Below are positions 16,651 through 26,798 of a stretch of 64,000 nt of DNA, in pieces. The notes below the pieces were generated by a model that was not told the origin of the DNA, made no database searches, and saw only the letters and a list, made by a program, of their open reading frames with translations. Location: the NCBI RefSeq assembly GCF_001612945.1, contig NZ_BDBK01000007.1, forward strand, positions 278,406 to 342,405, given 5' to 3'. Origin of the DNA: Nocardia inohanensis NBRC 100128. GTDB lineage: Bacteria > Actinomycetota > Actinomycetes > Mycobacteriales > Mycobacteriaceae. The number at the start of each line of letters is the position of its first letter. The first letter of the stretch is position 1. The translations under genes were made by a program, and so were the position numbers.

Positions 16651-19157
16651 GTCCGGCTGCCTGATGCGTCCCCGCCCTCGTGTGCCGCCCGCCCCGGCGC
16701 CACCACGCGTTCCAGCGCCAGCAAGTCCGCCTCCAGCGCCCGGAACATGGCGTACACCGCCACGAAGGCCGCGATCCCGCCCACGCTGAGCACCCGTACG
16801 GCCACGATCACCCGCGGAATGTCCTCGGGTGGCAGGAAGGTCACCCCGGCGACCGCCAGCAGCGGCACCGACGCGGCGATGGCGAGGTAGGTGGTGCAGC
16901 GCCGTCCGAGCCGGCGCAGGCAGGCGGCATCGTCGACGCTGATATCGCCGTGCCGCAGGAACATCGGATAGATGCAGCGCACCAGATAGAAGGTTACAAG
17001 GAAGAACGGATAGGCGACCGCGATAGCCCCGCACACCACCAGTGACACCAGGAAATGCACCACGCCCCGCATCGGCAGATCCCCGCTCGCCAAACGCAAT
17101 GCGACCGGGAAGGTGAGCCCCGCGATCACCCACAGCGAGAACACCACGAACGAAATGCGTTCCCCCGTGAGCAATACGTCCGAACGAGCCCGCCGCAACG
17201 TCTCCGGGTCGTACACCTTGCCTTTGCGCAGCCCGCGCGGCACCACGATCACCGCCCGGCACAGATAGGTGATGACCACCGCCCCTAACGGGAAGAACAC
17301 CAGGTTGACCAGCGCCGTGGTGAGCGTGAACGTCCGCATGGCCGACTCCGACAACCGGCTGATGATCAGGCTGTCGTTGTGCGCGATGTTGTAAAGCGAG
17401 GCGAGCCCGTTGGGGATCGCGACCGCCAGCACGACAATGGGAAGCAGGTAGGGCCGCAACCGTTTCCGCCAGCTGTCGGGCGGCGGATCGACCAGATCGC
17501 GGGCGCGTTCGTCGAGGCACAGCTCGAGCTGCTGAGCCAGCACGCCGCCACTGCTCCAGCGCTGATCGCGATCCGGGGCCAGGCAGGTGAGCAGCACCCG
17601 GCGCAGCGCGGCCGGGCAGTCGGCGGGAAGCCGTTCCAGGGCAGCGGCTTCCACCCCGCCGTGGCGGCGATCCAGCATCGCCTCCAGGGTGGTGCGGTCG
17701 CCGTGCTCACCGGGCCCGGCCGTGCTGTCGTCGAATGGTTTTGCCCCCGTGAGCAATTCCCACAGCACCACGCCCAGCGAGAAGATGTCGGCGCGGGTGT
17801 CCAGGTCGGCGGCGCTGGTGGCCCGGCCCGGATGGCAGGCCTCCAACTGTTCGGGCGACATGTAGGACAGCGATCCGCCGAAGTAGGCGACCGGGCTGGC
17901 ATCGTCGAGATTGCGGCTGAAGCTGATATTGAAGTCGGCGAGTTTGGGCACGGCTTCGGCGGTCAGCAGCACATTGGCGGGCTTCACATCCCGGTGCAGC
18001 ACCCCGTGCCCGTCGGCGTATTCGAGGGCTTCGGCGAGCCGGCGGCCCAGCCACGCAACGGTTTCCGGCCACGACAGGGCCGCGATCTCGGCTCGCACGC
18101 TGGAATCGGTGGGCCGGATCTCGCCCTTCTCCTCCATGGCGGCGTCGACGGCATCGAGCAGCAGTTGCCCGCTGCGTTCGGCGGCCGGGGTGGCGCGCAC
18201 CCAGCGCAGCACGCCGAGCAGCGTCCCGCCGGGCAGGAACTGCATGTACAGCAGCCGCAGCCGGCGTCCGGTCTCGGTGCGCATACCCGACATCAGCCGC
18301 TGATCGAAGACCCGCACGATGTAGTCGTGATCGAGCTGGGCCAGGGTCTGCGGTTCGGTGCCGTGATCGGCGGAGATCTTCACCGCGACCAGCCGTTGCA
18401 GTGAGCGCTGCCGGGCCAGGAACACCCGGGCGAACGCGCCGCTGCCCAGCCCGGTGAGCAGATCGAAATCATCGATCCGCTGCCCGATTTCGATGCGGTC
18501 CAGCAGGTCCGAGCTGCCGGGGATGGACATGCCGCCGGTGGCCCGGGTCGAACCCTCGGCCGCCGCGGTGAGCTGGGAGGCGTCCAGCCGGGTCAGCTCC
18601 CCCGCGTCCGGGACCCGGGTGCTCTCTTCCCCGGGCAACGGCCGGGCCTCGGGCGCCGCGTACGTGGTATCACCGAGCGCGGTGCCCTCCAGCCTGGTGC
18701 CCCCGAGCGTCGACTCGTCGAGAGCGGCGCGGCGGGTGCTCTGATCCTCGTCGTCGGCATTGAGCAGCTCCCGCAATTCGGTCGCCTGATCCGGGTACTC
18801 GAGCAGATAACCCCGGGGATCGACGCGTTCGCCGCTGTGCCGGCGGATCACGAACTCCTCGTACACCAGCCCCGCGGGCAGGTCGCGCGCGGTGAGCTCC
18901 GGGAACTCCGCGCAGTACTCGCGCAGCCGTTTCGGCACGCGCGCCCGCTGCCCCACGGGCCGCAGCCAGCGATGCCGCATATCGATCCGGATCAACTCCA
19001 GCAGGGCGCTGCGCCGCAGCGTGCGCGCGTCGGGCAGGAAGTCGGCGATGCTGGGCGGCGCGGCGCCGGTATCCCAGGCGGCGGCGAACGCGGCCACCGC
19101 GCTGAATTCCGTTCCCGCCGTATAACGGCCGGAACGGTGGTCGGAACCAGAAGTCAT
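16647..19157 (-). CDS. membrane-anchored serine/threonine protein kinase-like protein
   Basis: 836 residues. N-terminal ~160-residue helical module, a ~60-residue Thr/Ala-rich linker, a protein kinase domain, and a C-terminal block of six hydrophobic segments (the first is YLLPIVVLAVAIPNGLASLY). Kinase motifs: GLGSGAFARVFLARQ glycine loop, ATP-binding Lys in LVAVKIS, catalytic HRDVKPAN, DFN in place of DFG, SPEQLEA in place of APE, and DIFSLGVVLWELLTG. Active-site Lys and Asp are present but the DFG Gly is not, so activity is plausible, not certain. Starts at ATG 19157; its stop overlaps the next paralog's GTG. The kinase domain lies before the membrane block, unlike PknB-type kinases with extracellular PASTA domains. 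Confidence 0.88.
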   Translation of the reverse strand: MTSGSDHRSGRYTAGTEFSAVAAFAAAWDTGAAPPSIADFLPDARTLRRSALLELIRIDMRHRWLRPVGQRARVPKRLREYCAEFPELTARDLPAGLVYEEFVIRRHSGERVDPRGYLLEYPDQATELRELLNADDEDQSTRRAALDESTLGGTRLEGTALGDTTYAAPEARPLPGEESTRVPDAGELTRLDASQLTAAAEGSTRATGGMSIPGSSDLLDRIEIGQRIDDFDLLTGLGSGAFARVFLARQRSLQRLVAVKISADHGTEPQTLAQLDHDYIVRVFDQRLMSGMRTETGRRLRLLYMQFLPGGTLLGVLRWVRATPAAERSGQLLLDAVDAAMEEKGEIRPTDSSVRAEIAALSWPETVAWLGRRLAEALEYADGHGVLHRDVKPANVLLTAEAVPKLADFNISFSRNLDDASPVAYFGGSLSYMSPEQLEACHPGRATSAADLDTRADIFSLGVVLWELLTGAKPFDDSTAGPGEHGDRTTLEAMLDRRHGGVEAAALERLPADCPAALRRVLLTCLAPDRDQRWSSGGVLAQQLELCLDERARDLVDPPPDSWRKRLRPYLLPIVVLAVAIPNGLASLYNIAHNDSLIISRLSESAMRTFTLTTALVNLVFFPLGAVVITYLCRAVIVVPRGLRKGKVYDPETLRRARSDVLLTGERISFVVFSLWVIAGLTFPVALRLASGDLPMRGVVHFLVSLVVCGAIAVAYPFFLVTFYLVRCIYPMFLRHGDISVDDAACLRRLGRRCTTYLAIAASVPLLAVAGVTFLPPEDIPRVIVAVRVLSVGGIAAFVAVYAMFRALEADLLALERVVAPGRAAHEGGDASGSRT

Positions 19158-19336
19158 GTCCGCACCCCGCTGGCTCGGCACGGAAACAGTCGAATCCGCA
19201 CAGTCGATCCGTGGCTGCGACGAAGAATTTCCGCCACACCCGACACCATCATCCCCGAGCAATAGCCCGAATGATAACTTGCGGCTGAACAGCGGATCAC
19301 CCGATTTCGACCACGAAGCGACGGGGGAACACCAGC

Positions 19337-20881
19337 ATGTACGACGAGGGCACCCAGCTGACGGGCGGTATAGCGGCGGGGGACGGCCCCCGAACTCCCG
19401 GCGAAACGCAACCGGCGGCAGCAGCCGGCGTCTCCGCACCGGATGCACCGGCCACCGCGTCCGAGCCGGATTCCCCCACCCCGTCCGAGCCGGATTTCCC
19501 GGGCACCACCGTCCGCGCGGCCAGCGAAGTGAACCCCGCCCTGCTGCCCGGCGGTACGGCCGGACAGATCGCGGCCGCCGTGCAGAACGGGATGGTCACG
19601 CCCGAAGAGGTGGTGGCGGCGACGCTGGAGCGGATCCGCGCGCGGGATCGGAAGTTGAACGCGTTCAGCGTCGTTCGCGTCGATGCGGCGCGGAGCGAGG
19701 CGCGGGCGGTGGCCGAGCGGCCCGAACTGGATGTGCTGCCGCTGGCGGGGGTGCCGGTGGCGGTGAAGAACAATGTCGATGTGGCCGGGGAGGTGACGCG
19801 GGGCGGATCGCTCGCGGTCGCGGACCGGCGGGCCGAGGATGATCACCCGGTGGTGCGGCGGCTGCGCGCGGCGGGGGCGGTGGTGGTCGGGCTGACGACG
19901 ATGCCCGAGTTCGGGTTGTGGGGCGTCACCGACGGGCCGGACCGGATCACCCGGGGGCCGTGGAATCAGCGCTTCAGCGCCGGGGGCTCCTCCGGTGGCG
20001 CGGGCGCGGCGGTGGCGGCGGGCATGGTGCCGGTCGCGCACGGCAATGACGGGCTGGGCTCGATCCGGATTCCGGCGGCCTGCTGCGGACTCGTCGGTAT
20101 CAAGCCCGGACGGGGCCTGGTGCCCGCCGAGGTCGGCGTGGATTCTTGGCACGGGATGACCGAGAACGGGGTGCTGGCAACGACTGTCGCGGATGCGGCG
20201 CTGCTGCTCTCGGTACTGGCCGACCGCCCCGATCTCGCGGATCTGGAGACCCCGCCGGCGCTGCGGATCGGCCTGGCCACCGCGGCCCCGCTCCCGCTGA
20301 TCCGGGTGGATCGGGCCTGGACCGCCGCCGCCGACAAGGCCGCCGCCGCGGCCTCGGCCGCCGGGCACACCATCGGCGTGGCCGAACTCCCTTATCAGGG
20401 TGCGGCTTTCGCGACGGCGTTGCGCTGGCTGGCGGGGGCGGCGGTGGAAGCCGCGGCCGCCGCGTATCCCGAACGGCTGCAACGCCGTACGCGCACGCAC
20501 GCGAGGCTGGGGCGGCTGGCGCTGAAGTCCGGCCTGCTGCGGCCGTCGCAGGTGGATCGCGTCGAGGCCCGGCTACAGGATTATTTCGAACGCTACGACG
20601 TGGTCATCACGCCCACGCTCGCGACGCCGCCGCCGCGCGCCGGGCGCTGGCATGCCCGCCCCTGGTTCGCGAATGTCGTTGCGAATACTCGCTTCTCGCC
20701 GTTCACGCCGCTGTGGAATCTGGTCGGCTGGCCCGCCATCACGGTTCCGATGGGTTTCCATCCGCGCACCGAGACCCCCGTGGCCGCTCAGCTGGCGGGC
20801 CCGCCCGGCAGCGAATCGACCTTGCTGTGGCTGGCCGCCCAACTCGAGTCCGCTCATCCCTGGCCGCGCACGACCGCTTAG
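19337..20881 (+). CDS. amidase (amidase-signature family)
   Basis: 514 residues. Hydrolyses an amide bond with a Ser-cis-Ser-Lys triad. Lys144 is in PVAVKNN, the cis-Ser lies in [18 protein letters not shown] (about 218-219) and the nucleophile Ser242 in [13 protein letters not shown]. The first ~60 residues are Pro/Ala-rich and outside the catalytic fold. No GatB or GatC-like gene is near, so this is not the tRNA amidotransferase subunit. Substrate unknown. ATG preceded by GGGGGAACACC. Divergent from the kinase pair; ends at a strong terminator. Confidence 0.92.
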   Translation: MYDEGTQLTGGIAAGDGPRTPGETQPAAAAGVSAPDAPATASEPDSPTPSEPDFPGTTVRAASEVNPALLPGGTAGQIAAAVQNGMVTPEEVVAATLERIRARDRKLNAFSVVRVDAARSEARAVAERPELDVLPLAGVPVAVKNNVDVAGEVTRGGSLAVADRRAEDDHPVVRRLRAAGAVVVGLTTMPEFGLWGVTDGPDRITRGPWNQRFSAGGSSGGAGAAVAAGMVPVAHGNDGLGSIRIPAACCGLVGIKPGRGLVPAEVGVDSWHGMTENGVLATTVADAALLLSVLADRPDLADLETPPALRIGLATAAPLPLIRVDRAWTAAADKAAAAASAAGHTIGVAELPYQGAAFATALRWLAGAAVEAAAAAYPERLQRRTRTHARLGRLALKSGLLRPSQVDRVEARLQDYFERYDVVITPTLATPPPRAGRWHARPWFANVVANTRFSPFTPLWNLVGWPAITVPMGFHPRTETPVAAQLAGPPGSESTLLWLAAQLESAHPWPRTTA

Positions 20882-20895
20882 CCCGGTACGCGCAA

Positions 20896-20926
20896 GAGCC
20901 GCCCGCAGCGGTGCTGCGAGCGGCTC
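20896..20926. terminator. hairpin terminator after amidase
   Basis: 13-bp stem, GAGCCGC-C-CGCAG with CTGCG-A-GCGGCTC, one C/A mismatch and a 5-base CGGTG loop. It lies 15 bp after the amidase stop and before the convergent LysR gene end at 21017. No clear T-run follows. Confidence 0.7.
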
Positions 20927-21016
20927 CTCGAATTCGGTTCGGCGCGAACCTCACCCGCGGCGGCGGCAACCTCCGACTCCTGCCGCCGCCCGGCGCGGGC
21001 GCACGCCGGTGACGCG

Positions 21017-21907
21017 CTACTGCGCGGCAACCGCTTCCTTGGCCTCCGCGAAACCACCTTCGAGCACACGCGCGGCGAACTCCAGAATGGTCGGGCGGTC
21101 GTCGTCGGCGCGCCAGGCCACCGCGAGCTCGCACGGGGCGAGGCCGGTGAGCGGGCGGGCGGTCAGACCGGGCCAGCGGTACATCGGGACATTGTTCTCG
21201 GCCAGCAGGCAGACGCCCAGCCCCAGCGAGACGGCCTCCAGGCGCTCCTCGGCGGTGGCGGCCTCGGCGCCGATCTTGATCTGGCGTCCGGCGCGGGCGT
21301 CCGCACCGAGCCAGAAGTCGCGGGCCGCACCGGCTTCGGCGGGCATGGCGATGAAGGGCTCATCGGCCAGATCCGCGAAGTCGATGGTCTCCTGATTGGC
21401 CAGCGCGTGGTTCTCGGGCAGCAGCACCCAGCGCGGCTCGGTACGCAGCACCTGCCAGCGATAGCGGCTGGTGTCGGGTACGGGCAGCCACATCAGCGCC
21501 AGGTCCGCCTGTCGCCCGGCCAGGCCGGAGGAAGGGTCGGTCCAGGATGCCGAGTGCAGGGCCAGGCGGTGTCCGCTGGCGCTCTCCAGATCGGTGATCA
21601 GCCCGCGTCCGATGGAGGACTGGATGCCGACGCGCAGCACCTCGCCGGCCTCCTGGAGCGCCACGTTGGTGACCTCCCAGAGCTCCAGGATCTTCCGGGC
21701 GCCCTCGAGCAGTTCCTTGCCCGCGACGGTCAGTGCCACGCTGCGCTGGTTGCGGTCGAACAGGACCACGTCGAGCTGCCGTTCCAACTGACGGATCTGC
21801 CGGGAGAGGGTGGGTTGAGCGATGTGCAGCCGCTGCGCGGCATTGGTGAAGTGCAGTTCCTCAGCGACGGCGACGAAATACCGCAGGTCGCGCAAATGCG
21901 GGTCCAT
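21017..21907 (-). CDS. LysR family transcriptional regulator
   Basis: 296 residues. N-terminal winged HTH signature LRYFVAVAEELHFTNAAQRL then HIAQPTLSRQIRQLERQL, followed by a periplasmic-binding-like effector domain (VGIQSSIGRGLI, PFIAMPAEAGAARD). Length is normal. Start ATG preceded by AAGGGGCT. No divergent target gene is close: the upstream spacer is 389 bp and hpt beyond it points the same way. Target and inducer unknown. Confidence 0.92.
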   Translation of the reverse strand: MDPHLRDLRYFVAVAEELHFTNAAQRLHIAQPTLSRQIRQLERQLDVVLFDRNQRSVALTVAGKELLEGARKILELWEVTNVALQEAGEVLRVGIQSSIGRGLITDLESASGHRLALHSASWTDPSSGLAGRQADLALMWLPVPDTSRYRWQVLRTEPRWVLLPENHALANQETIDFADLADEPFIAMPAEAGAARDFWLGADARAGRQIKIGAEAATAEERLEAVSLGLGVCLLAENNVPMYRWPGLTARPLTGLAPCELAVAWRADDDRPTILEFAARVLEGGFAEAKEAVAAQ

Positions 21908-22234
21908 AGCCCCTTGCTATCAGAATCGGTCTTGAATTTCCAGCTGAATCCGACCCGAAAGTTTGCAATCGAGTCAGAAAACAGCCGTCAGGTTTGTTAC
22001 AGACAGCATAGGGCTGACTCGAAACTTTCCGGTAACCGGCGTCGCGAATTCCTGGCCATTCTCTGCGACGGGCTGTCTCACGCATCATGTGAACATGTGA
22101 CCAGCAGTAACATACGCCACGGTTTATCCGGGCGCTCACCTGGGGACAGCACGCGCGGACTTTCAGCAACGGGACCCGGCAACCGGCCGCACCGCCCCTG
22201 CGTACCAGAAGTGAAATTAGTCACATAAGACGAA
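21908..22234. other. gene-free spacer upstream of the LysR gene
   Basis: About 330 bp, AT-richer than its surroundings, with no convincing ORF. It holds a near-perfect CRP/GlxR-like palindrome at 22210-22225 and a smaller inverted repeat CATGTGAACATG near 22085-22100. It must contain the LysR promoter. A small RNA here cannot be excluded. Confidence 0.5.
22210..22225. promoter_or_regulatory. putative CRP/GlxR-type binding site
   Basis: Sequence AGTGAAATTAGTCACA fits the TGTGA-N6-TCACA consensus of the actinobacterial CRP family with one mismatch (T to A at position 1). It lies just outside the hpt terminator and about 300 bp upstream of the LysR start, so the controlled transcript is not evident. 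Confidence 0.45.
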
Positions 22235-22264
22235 AAGCCGCCCACCGAAGTCGGTGGACGGCTT
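22235..22264 (-). terminator. Rho-independent terminator of the hpt operon
   Basis: Inverted repeat AAGCCG-C-CCACCGA and TCGGTGG-A-CGGCTT with a short loop. On the minus strand it is followed directly by TTTTCGTCTTA. It lies 33 bp past the hpt stop. Confidence 0.8.
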
Positions 22265-22296
22265 GAACTCGAGCGCCCGTTCAGCAGTCTCGCGGG

Positions 22297-22854
22297 CTAT
22301 TTTCCGCCGTAGACCTTCGGGTCCAGGGTGCCGATGTACGGCAGGTCGCGGTAGCGCTCGGCGTAGTCCAGGCCGTAGCCCACCACGAACTCGTTCGGGA
22401 TGTCGAAGCCGACGGCCATCACGTCCACCTGGGTGCGCAGCGCATCGGGCTTGCGCAGCAGGGTGACGACCTCCAGGGAGGCCGGGTTGCGGCTGGAGAG
22501 GTTGCGCAGCAGCCACGACAGCGTCAGGCCCGAGTCGATGATGTCCTCGACGATCAGGACGTTGCGCCCCGCGATGTCCTTGTCCAGGTCCTTCATGATC
22601 CGGACCACGCCCGAGGAGGAGGTGGAGGATCCGTAGGAGGAGACCGCCATGAACTCCATCTGGGTCGGCACGGTCAGCTTCTTCGCCAGATCGGTCATGA
22701 AGAAGATGGCGCCCTTGAGTACGCCCACCAGCAGCAGATCGCCCTCGGGCGCACCGGCCGGATAACGCTTGGCAACCAGTTCCGCGAGCTCGTCGACCTT
22801 GGCCGCGATCTGGTCTTCGCTGATCAGCACCGACGCGATGTCATCCCCGTACAC
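22297..22854 (-). CDS. hpt: hypoxanthine phosphoribosyltransferase
   Basis: 185 residues from the chosen GTG. Salvages hypoxanthine/guanine to IMP/GMP using PRPP. Motifs: [14 protein letters not shown], the flexible loop [14 protein letters not shown], the PRPP-binding [18 protein letters not shown], and [17 protein letters not shown] with [10 protein letters not shown] at the C-terminus. The frame is open to 22947, which would overlap tilS and add 31 non-homologous residues. The GTG at 22854, preceded by AAGGGA, gives the family length and leaves a 16-bp gap to tilS. The tilS-hpt order is conserved in many bacteria. Confidence 0.94.
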   Translation of the reverse strand: MYGDDIASVLISEDQIAAKVDELAELVAKRYPAGAPEGDLLLVGVLKGAIFFMTDLAKKLTVPTQMEFMAVSSYGSSTSSSGVVRIMKDLDKDIAGRNVLIVEDIIDSGLTLSWLLRNLSSRNPASLEVVTLLRKPDALRTQVDVMAVGFDIPNEFVVGYGLDYAERYRDLPYIGTLDPKVYGGK

Positions 22855-22870
22855 GTGCGCTGGTTTCCCT

Positions 22871-23887
22871 TCAGTGATGATGTCGACCCAGATCGGGTCC
22901 GATGTGGTGCAAGCCCAGTATGAGCCTGCCATGTTCACGCCCGGCAACCAACCTGGTCCCGCTGATCGAACCGCCCACGGCCACCCCGCCCTGCCCGCGC
23001 CACGCCGTGACCAGCGCTTCCACCGCGCGTAAATTGCTGTCCGTCAATGATTTTGCGCCGGCTGAAAGCAACCACGCCCGAATGACCCGGCGGCGCAAGG
23101 CGGGCGCCGCAGTGGCGAGCGTCTCGATCACCAGCGTCTCGCCATCACGCGCCTCCGCCAGCAACTTCTCGGCGAGCCCATCCAGCACCGCCCCGTCCTC
23201 GCGCAACTGCGCCGCGGTCCGCCCCAGCGCCGCGGCCACCCCGCCGCCGAGTACCTCCTCCAGCAAGGGCAGCACCTCGGTACGCAATCGCACCCGGGTG
23301 AATTCGGGCGAGCTGTTGTGCGGATCCTCCCAAGCCGTCAACCCGAGATCCGCGCAGACCTGCCGCGTCGTCTCGCGCCGCACCCCGAGCAGCGGCCGCC
23401 CCCACGGATCATCGAACTCCGCCATGCCTTGAATGGACCGCGCACCGGACCCTCGCGCCAAGCCCAGCAGGACGGTTTCGGCCTGATCATCGAGGGTGTG
23501 ACCGAGCAGCACCGGTGCCCCCGCGACCTCGATGCGAGCCGCCCGCAAGGCCGCGTAGCGAGCACGCCTGGCGGCCGCCTCGAGGCCGCCGGCCCGTCCG
23601 ACCTCGACGCGCAGCACCCGGGCGGATCGGCATCCCAGGCGCAGCGCGGCGGCCACCGCGTCGGCCGCCACCACGTCGGACCCGGCCTGCAATCCGTGAT
23701 CGACGACGAAGGCATCCACCGCGTCCGCTTCGGTCACGGCGGCGGCGGTCAGCGCCAGCGAATCGGCGCCACCGGAAAGCGCCACGGCCACCACGCCTTC
23801 GGGCAGGTACCGCCCCAACCACCCCCGGACCGCGTGCCGCACTGCCAGCACGGCCCGCGTCTCGGGCAAACGGGGACGATCGTTCAC
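22871..23887 (-). CDS. tilS: tRNA(Ile)-lysidine synthase
   Basis: 338 residues. Modifies C34 of tRNA-Ile(CAU) to lysidine with ATP. N-terminal PP-loop [26 protein letters not shown], then [19 protein letters not shown] and the substrate segment [20 protein letters not shown] then [15 protein letters not shown]. Short form lacking the larger C-terminal domains of the E. coli enzyme, as usual in actinobacteria. GTG start. Upstream of hpt in the same operon. Confidence 0.94.
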   Translation of the reverse strand: MNDRPRLPETRAVLAVRHAVRGWLGRYLPEGVVAVALSGGADSLALTAAAVTEADAVDAFVVDHGLQAGSDVVAADAVAAALRLGCRSARVLRVEVGRAGGLEAAARRARYAALRAARIEVAGAPVLLGHTLDDQAETVLLGLARGSGARSIQGMAEFDDPWGRPLLGVRRETTRQVCADLGLTAWEDPHNSSPEFTRVRLRTEVLPLLEEVLGGGVAAALGRTAAQLREDGAVLDGLAEKLLAEARDGETLVIETLATAAPALRRRVIRAWLLSAGAKSLTDSNLRAVEALVTAWRGQGGVAVGGSISGTRLVAGREHGRLILGLHHIGPDLGRHHH

Positions 23888-23965
23888 GCCCCGATCGTCG
23901 CATGCGCCGACCTGCCGTCCGGCATCTCGGGATCCGATCTTGCCGCCTGCCGGGTCGCCGTGGCC

Positions 23966-25042
23966 TCAGCCGAGAACGCGCCGGACCCAGAGCTGGGGTT
24001 CACCGATCTCGTCGGTGCGGGGCAGGGTTTCCGGATCGGTCCAGATGGTGTTGAAGCGTTCCATGCCGACGGTGTTCACCACTTCGTCGACAAAGGCTTT
24101 GCCTCGAACATATTGCGCCACTTTGGCATCCATGCCGAGCAGCGCGCGGAGTAGTCGTTGCAGCGGATTGCTGGGGCGTTTGCGGCGCTGATCGAAGGCG
24201 GCGCGAATGCGGGCGACCGAGGGGACCACGGCGGGGCCGACGGCGTCCATGACGTGATCGGCGTGGCCTTCGAGGAGGGTGCCGAGCATGAGGAGACGAT
24301 CGAGGGCGTCGCGCTGAGGTTCGGCCTGGGTGGCGCGGAGCAACCCGACCACGCCGGCGGCGGCCGGATCCTGGGTGCCGTTGCGACGGTCGCGCACCGC
24401 TTCGGCCAGGCGGGCGAGCATATCGGCGAGGGGTTCCTCACCGGCCTCGCCGAGCGTCTCCACGTTCTGCTGCATGTAACCGGCCAGCCAGGGCGCGGAG
24501 GAGAACTGCACGCGATGGGTGACCTCGTGCAGGCACACCCAGAGCCGGAAATCGCTGGGCGGCACGCCGAGTGCGCGCTCCACCGACATGATGTTGGGCG
24601 CGACCAGCAGCAGCGTGCCGTCGTCGCCGGTGAACGGGTCGTACTGCCCGAGGATCGCGGTGGACAGGAACGCCAGCATGGCGCCCGCCTGCACGCCCGC
24701 CGGTTTGCCGCCCAGCATGCCCTTGGCGGGCCCGTCCCCCACCCCGGTCCCGGTGAGCTGGGCCATGGAGTCGGCGGCGGCCCTGATCCAGCCGGGCCGG
24801 TCCACGATCAACGCCGCGGGCACCGGGGCGTCGTCGACGAGCCGGCTCACCTCCCGCACCGGACCTTCGGCCCGCACCGAAGCCTCCGCCAGTTCGGTGA
24901 CGGCCTGCTCGGCGGAGTACCGGCTGGTGCGCGGCCCGGAGGGCACCAGCGCCGCACCCGTGCGCGCGGCCAGCCCCCAATCCACCGACCCGGCCAGCTG
25001 CGACCGTTTTCCGGTCGGCTCCTTCGTCTCGGTATTGCTCAC
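23966..25042 (-). CDS. zincin-like metallopeptidase (F420-biosynthesis-associated/DUF2342 type)
   Basis: About 358 residues. Contains the metal motif HEVTHRVQF (HExxH) with a downstream LLEGHADHVMDAV segment, which fits the third zinc ligand region of the actinobacterial zinc-dependent metalloprotease family found next to tilS and dacB. SVDWGLAARTGAALVPSGP is the family's N-terminal signature. Mostly helical and cytosolic; no signal peptide. Physiological substrate unknown. The GTG at 25042 has GGAGGGAG 7 bp upstream. An upstream ATG near 25168 in frame would add ~42 Pro/Gly/Glu-rich residues. Confidence 0.87.
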   Translation of the reverse strand: MSNTETKEPTGKRSQLAGSVDWGLAARTGAALVPSGPRTSRYSAEQAVTELAEASVRAEGPVREVSRLVDDAPVPAALIVDRPGWIRAAADSMAQLTGTGVGDGPAKGMLGGKPAGVQAGAMLAFLSTAILGQYDPFTGDDGTLLLVAPNIMSVERALGVPPSDFRLWVCLHEVTHRVQFSSAPWLAGYMQQNVETLGEAGEEPLADMLARLAEAVRDRRNGTQDPAAAGVVGLLRATQAEPQRDALDRLLMLGTLLEGHADHVMDAVGPAVVPSVARIRAAFDQRRKRPSNPLQRLLRALLGMDAKVAQYVRGKAFVDEVVNTVGMERFNTIWTDPETLPRTDEIGEPQLWVRRVLG

Positions 25043-25181
25043 CGTCTGCTCCCTCCGGACGAATTCACCGTGCTCTCGTGCCTTCCGGCCGGACTCCGGA
25101 CCGGGATCGCCGGAGGCGTGCTCCCCGGGGCCCGGCCGGCCGGCCGAATTCGGTTCGGGTTCGGTCATGTTCATCCACCCG

Positions 25182-26642
25182 TCAGGAGCAGCCACAGTTG
25201 CGCAGTGCGGTGGCGACGGCGTCCAGCGCCGGACGGCTCGCCTCGGGCGGCCGTTCGTTGGACATCAGCGCGAAGGTGAGCACCCGGCCGTCGCGATCCA
25301 GCACATACCCGACCAACGTGCTTGCCACGGAAAGAGTTCCGGTCTTGGCCCGCACCCAGCCCGCACCGGCCCGGTCGCGGGTGACATAACGGCTGGCCAG
25401 CGAGCCGGTGCCGCCCGCCACCGGCAGGTAGTCGAGCAGGCCGGCGAGCGGATCGTCGGCGGCGCCGGCGGGGGTGGGGTCGCCGGTCGAATTGCCTTGG
25501 CCGCCAGCGGTGTCGGGCAGCGCGGCCACCGTCAGCACCCGATTGAGCAGGCGGGCGGGGATGCGGTCGTCGGTGGACAGGCCGCTGTTGTCGAGCATGG
25601 TCATGCCGGTCAGATCGAATCCGGCGGCGCGCAGCACGGTGCTCATGGCGGTGACCGCGCCGGTGAAGGACGGCTCCTGCCCGGTGGCCACGGCCAGTTC
25701 CCGCCCGACGGCCTCGGCCAGCACATTGTCGGAGTGGATCATCAGATCGCGCAGCCGGTCCCGCAGCGGCGCGGACTGCACGGCGGCGAGCTGGGTGGCC
25801 GCGGCGGGCTTGCCGCCGAGCTTCACCCGCGCCGGATCCACCCCGAGCGCGGCGGCGAGTTTGCGGCCCGCGTCGAGCGCGGGCGAATCGGTGCGCGGCG
25901 AGTACTCCACCAGCGGATCCAGCCGCCCGCCGTCGATCATCACCGAATCCATCGGCGCGATGGAGCCGCCCGCGATATCGGGCGCCTCCCAGCCCGGAGC
26001 CATGCTCGGCCCGGTATAGGCGGAGTTGTCGACCACGATCGAATCCACCCGCTGCCCAGCGGCTTTCACCTGTGTGACGAGATCCGAGAGCTTGGCCGAG
26101 TTCGGGTAGTAGCCCTTACCGTCCGGCTGTGCGGTGATGGTCGGATCGCCGCCGCCCACCAGCACGATCTCGCCGGGCGCGGAACCGGTCACCACGGTGG
26201 TGGTGAGGCGATGATCACCCGGCAGCGCCAGCAGCGCCGCCGCCACGGTAATGATCTTGGCGGTCGAGGACGGGATCATCGGCTTATCCGCGTCCTGCGT
26301 CCAGAGCACCTGCCCGCTGTCGCCATCGGAGACCGAAGCGGCGAAGATCCCCAGGTCGGGATTGCCGACCACGGGTGCGAGCGCCGCCGCCAATCCGGCC
26401 GTGCTCGGGGCGGGCGCGGTCACCGGCGCGGGCGCGACCTGCGGTATCGCCTTGACCGGCGCGGGCGGCGCGGCGATCGTCAAACCACCGTGCCGGAACT
26501 CCTCCGTCCACGGTTTCACCGTCAGCACCACGGCCGCGACCGCGACCACCACGACGACCAGCGCTGACAACACCACGATCCAGGTTCGCTTGCGGCGCTT
26601 GGCCTCCAGACCACCGATGTTCTGCTTGTTCTTGACCGACAC
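25182..26642 (-). CDS. dacB: D-alanyl-D-alanine carboxypeptidase/endopeptidase (PBP4 family)
   Basis: 486 residues. S13-family penicillin-binding protein trimming peptidoglycan stem peptides. N-terminal cytoplasmic KRRKR then a TM anchor ([20 protein letters not shown], ~20-40). Active-site motifs SSTAK (SxxK), SDN in [10 protein letters not shown] and KTG in [12 protein letters not shown] are all present. C-terminus ends NCGCS. GTG start. Divergent from ppa, 156 bp away. Same neighbourhood as Rv3627c in mycobacteria (from memory). Confidence 0.93.
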   Translation of the reverse strand: MSVKNKQNIGGLEAKRRKRTWIVVLSALVVVVVAVAAVVLTVKPWTEEFRHGGLTIAAPPAPVKAIPQVAPAPVTAPAPSTAGLAAALAPVVGNPDLGIFAASVSDGDSGQVLWTQDADKPMIPSSTAKIITVAAALLALPGDHRLTTTVVTGSAPGEIVLVGGGDPTITAQPDGKGYYPNSAKLSDLVTQVKAAGQRVDSIVVDNSAYTGPSMAPGWEAPDIAGGSIAPMDSVMIDGGRLDPLVEYSPRTDSPALDAGRKLAAALGVDPARVKLGGKPAAATQLAAVQSAPLRDRLRDLMIHSDNVLAEAVGRELAVATGQEPSFTGAVTAMSTVLRAAGFDLTGMTMLDNSGLSTDDRIPARLLNRVLTVAALPDTAGGQGNSTGDPTPAGAADDPLAGLLDYLPVAGGTGSLASRYVTRDRAGAGWVRAKTGTLSVASTLVGYVLDRDGRVLTFALMSNERPPEASRPALDAVATALRNCGCS

Positions 26643-26798
26643 CTGCCCGCTGTCTCCCTGATACCTGTGGTGGGGAATGCCCCGGGCGTCCCTGCCGAAC
26701 CCACACGCCCGCGCTCCACACTATCCTCGTTGCGCAGTCGTTCCCCCGAACGAGCTGGCGAGTCGGCAGCCATACCGCCCACTGAAGAAGGAGTTGAC

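Noticed and set aside
15097..16890. Plus-strand frame opposite the pseudokinase, full of HVGRHG-type repeats
   Set aside because: The repeats are the reverse complement of the coding repeats on the minus strand, which has kinase motifs on both sides.
13405..19157. PknB-type receptor kinases
   Set aside because: No PASTA domains and the membrane block consists of six C-terminal segments rather than a single TM helix.
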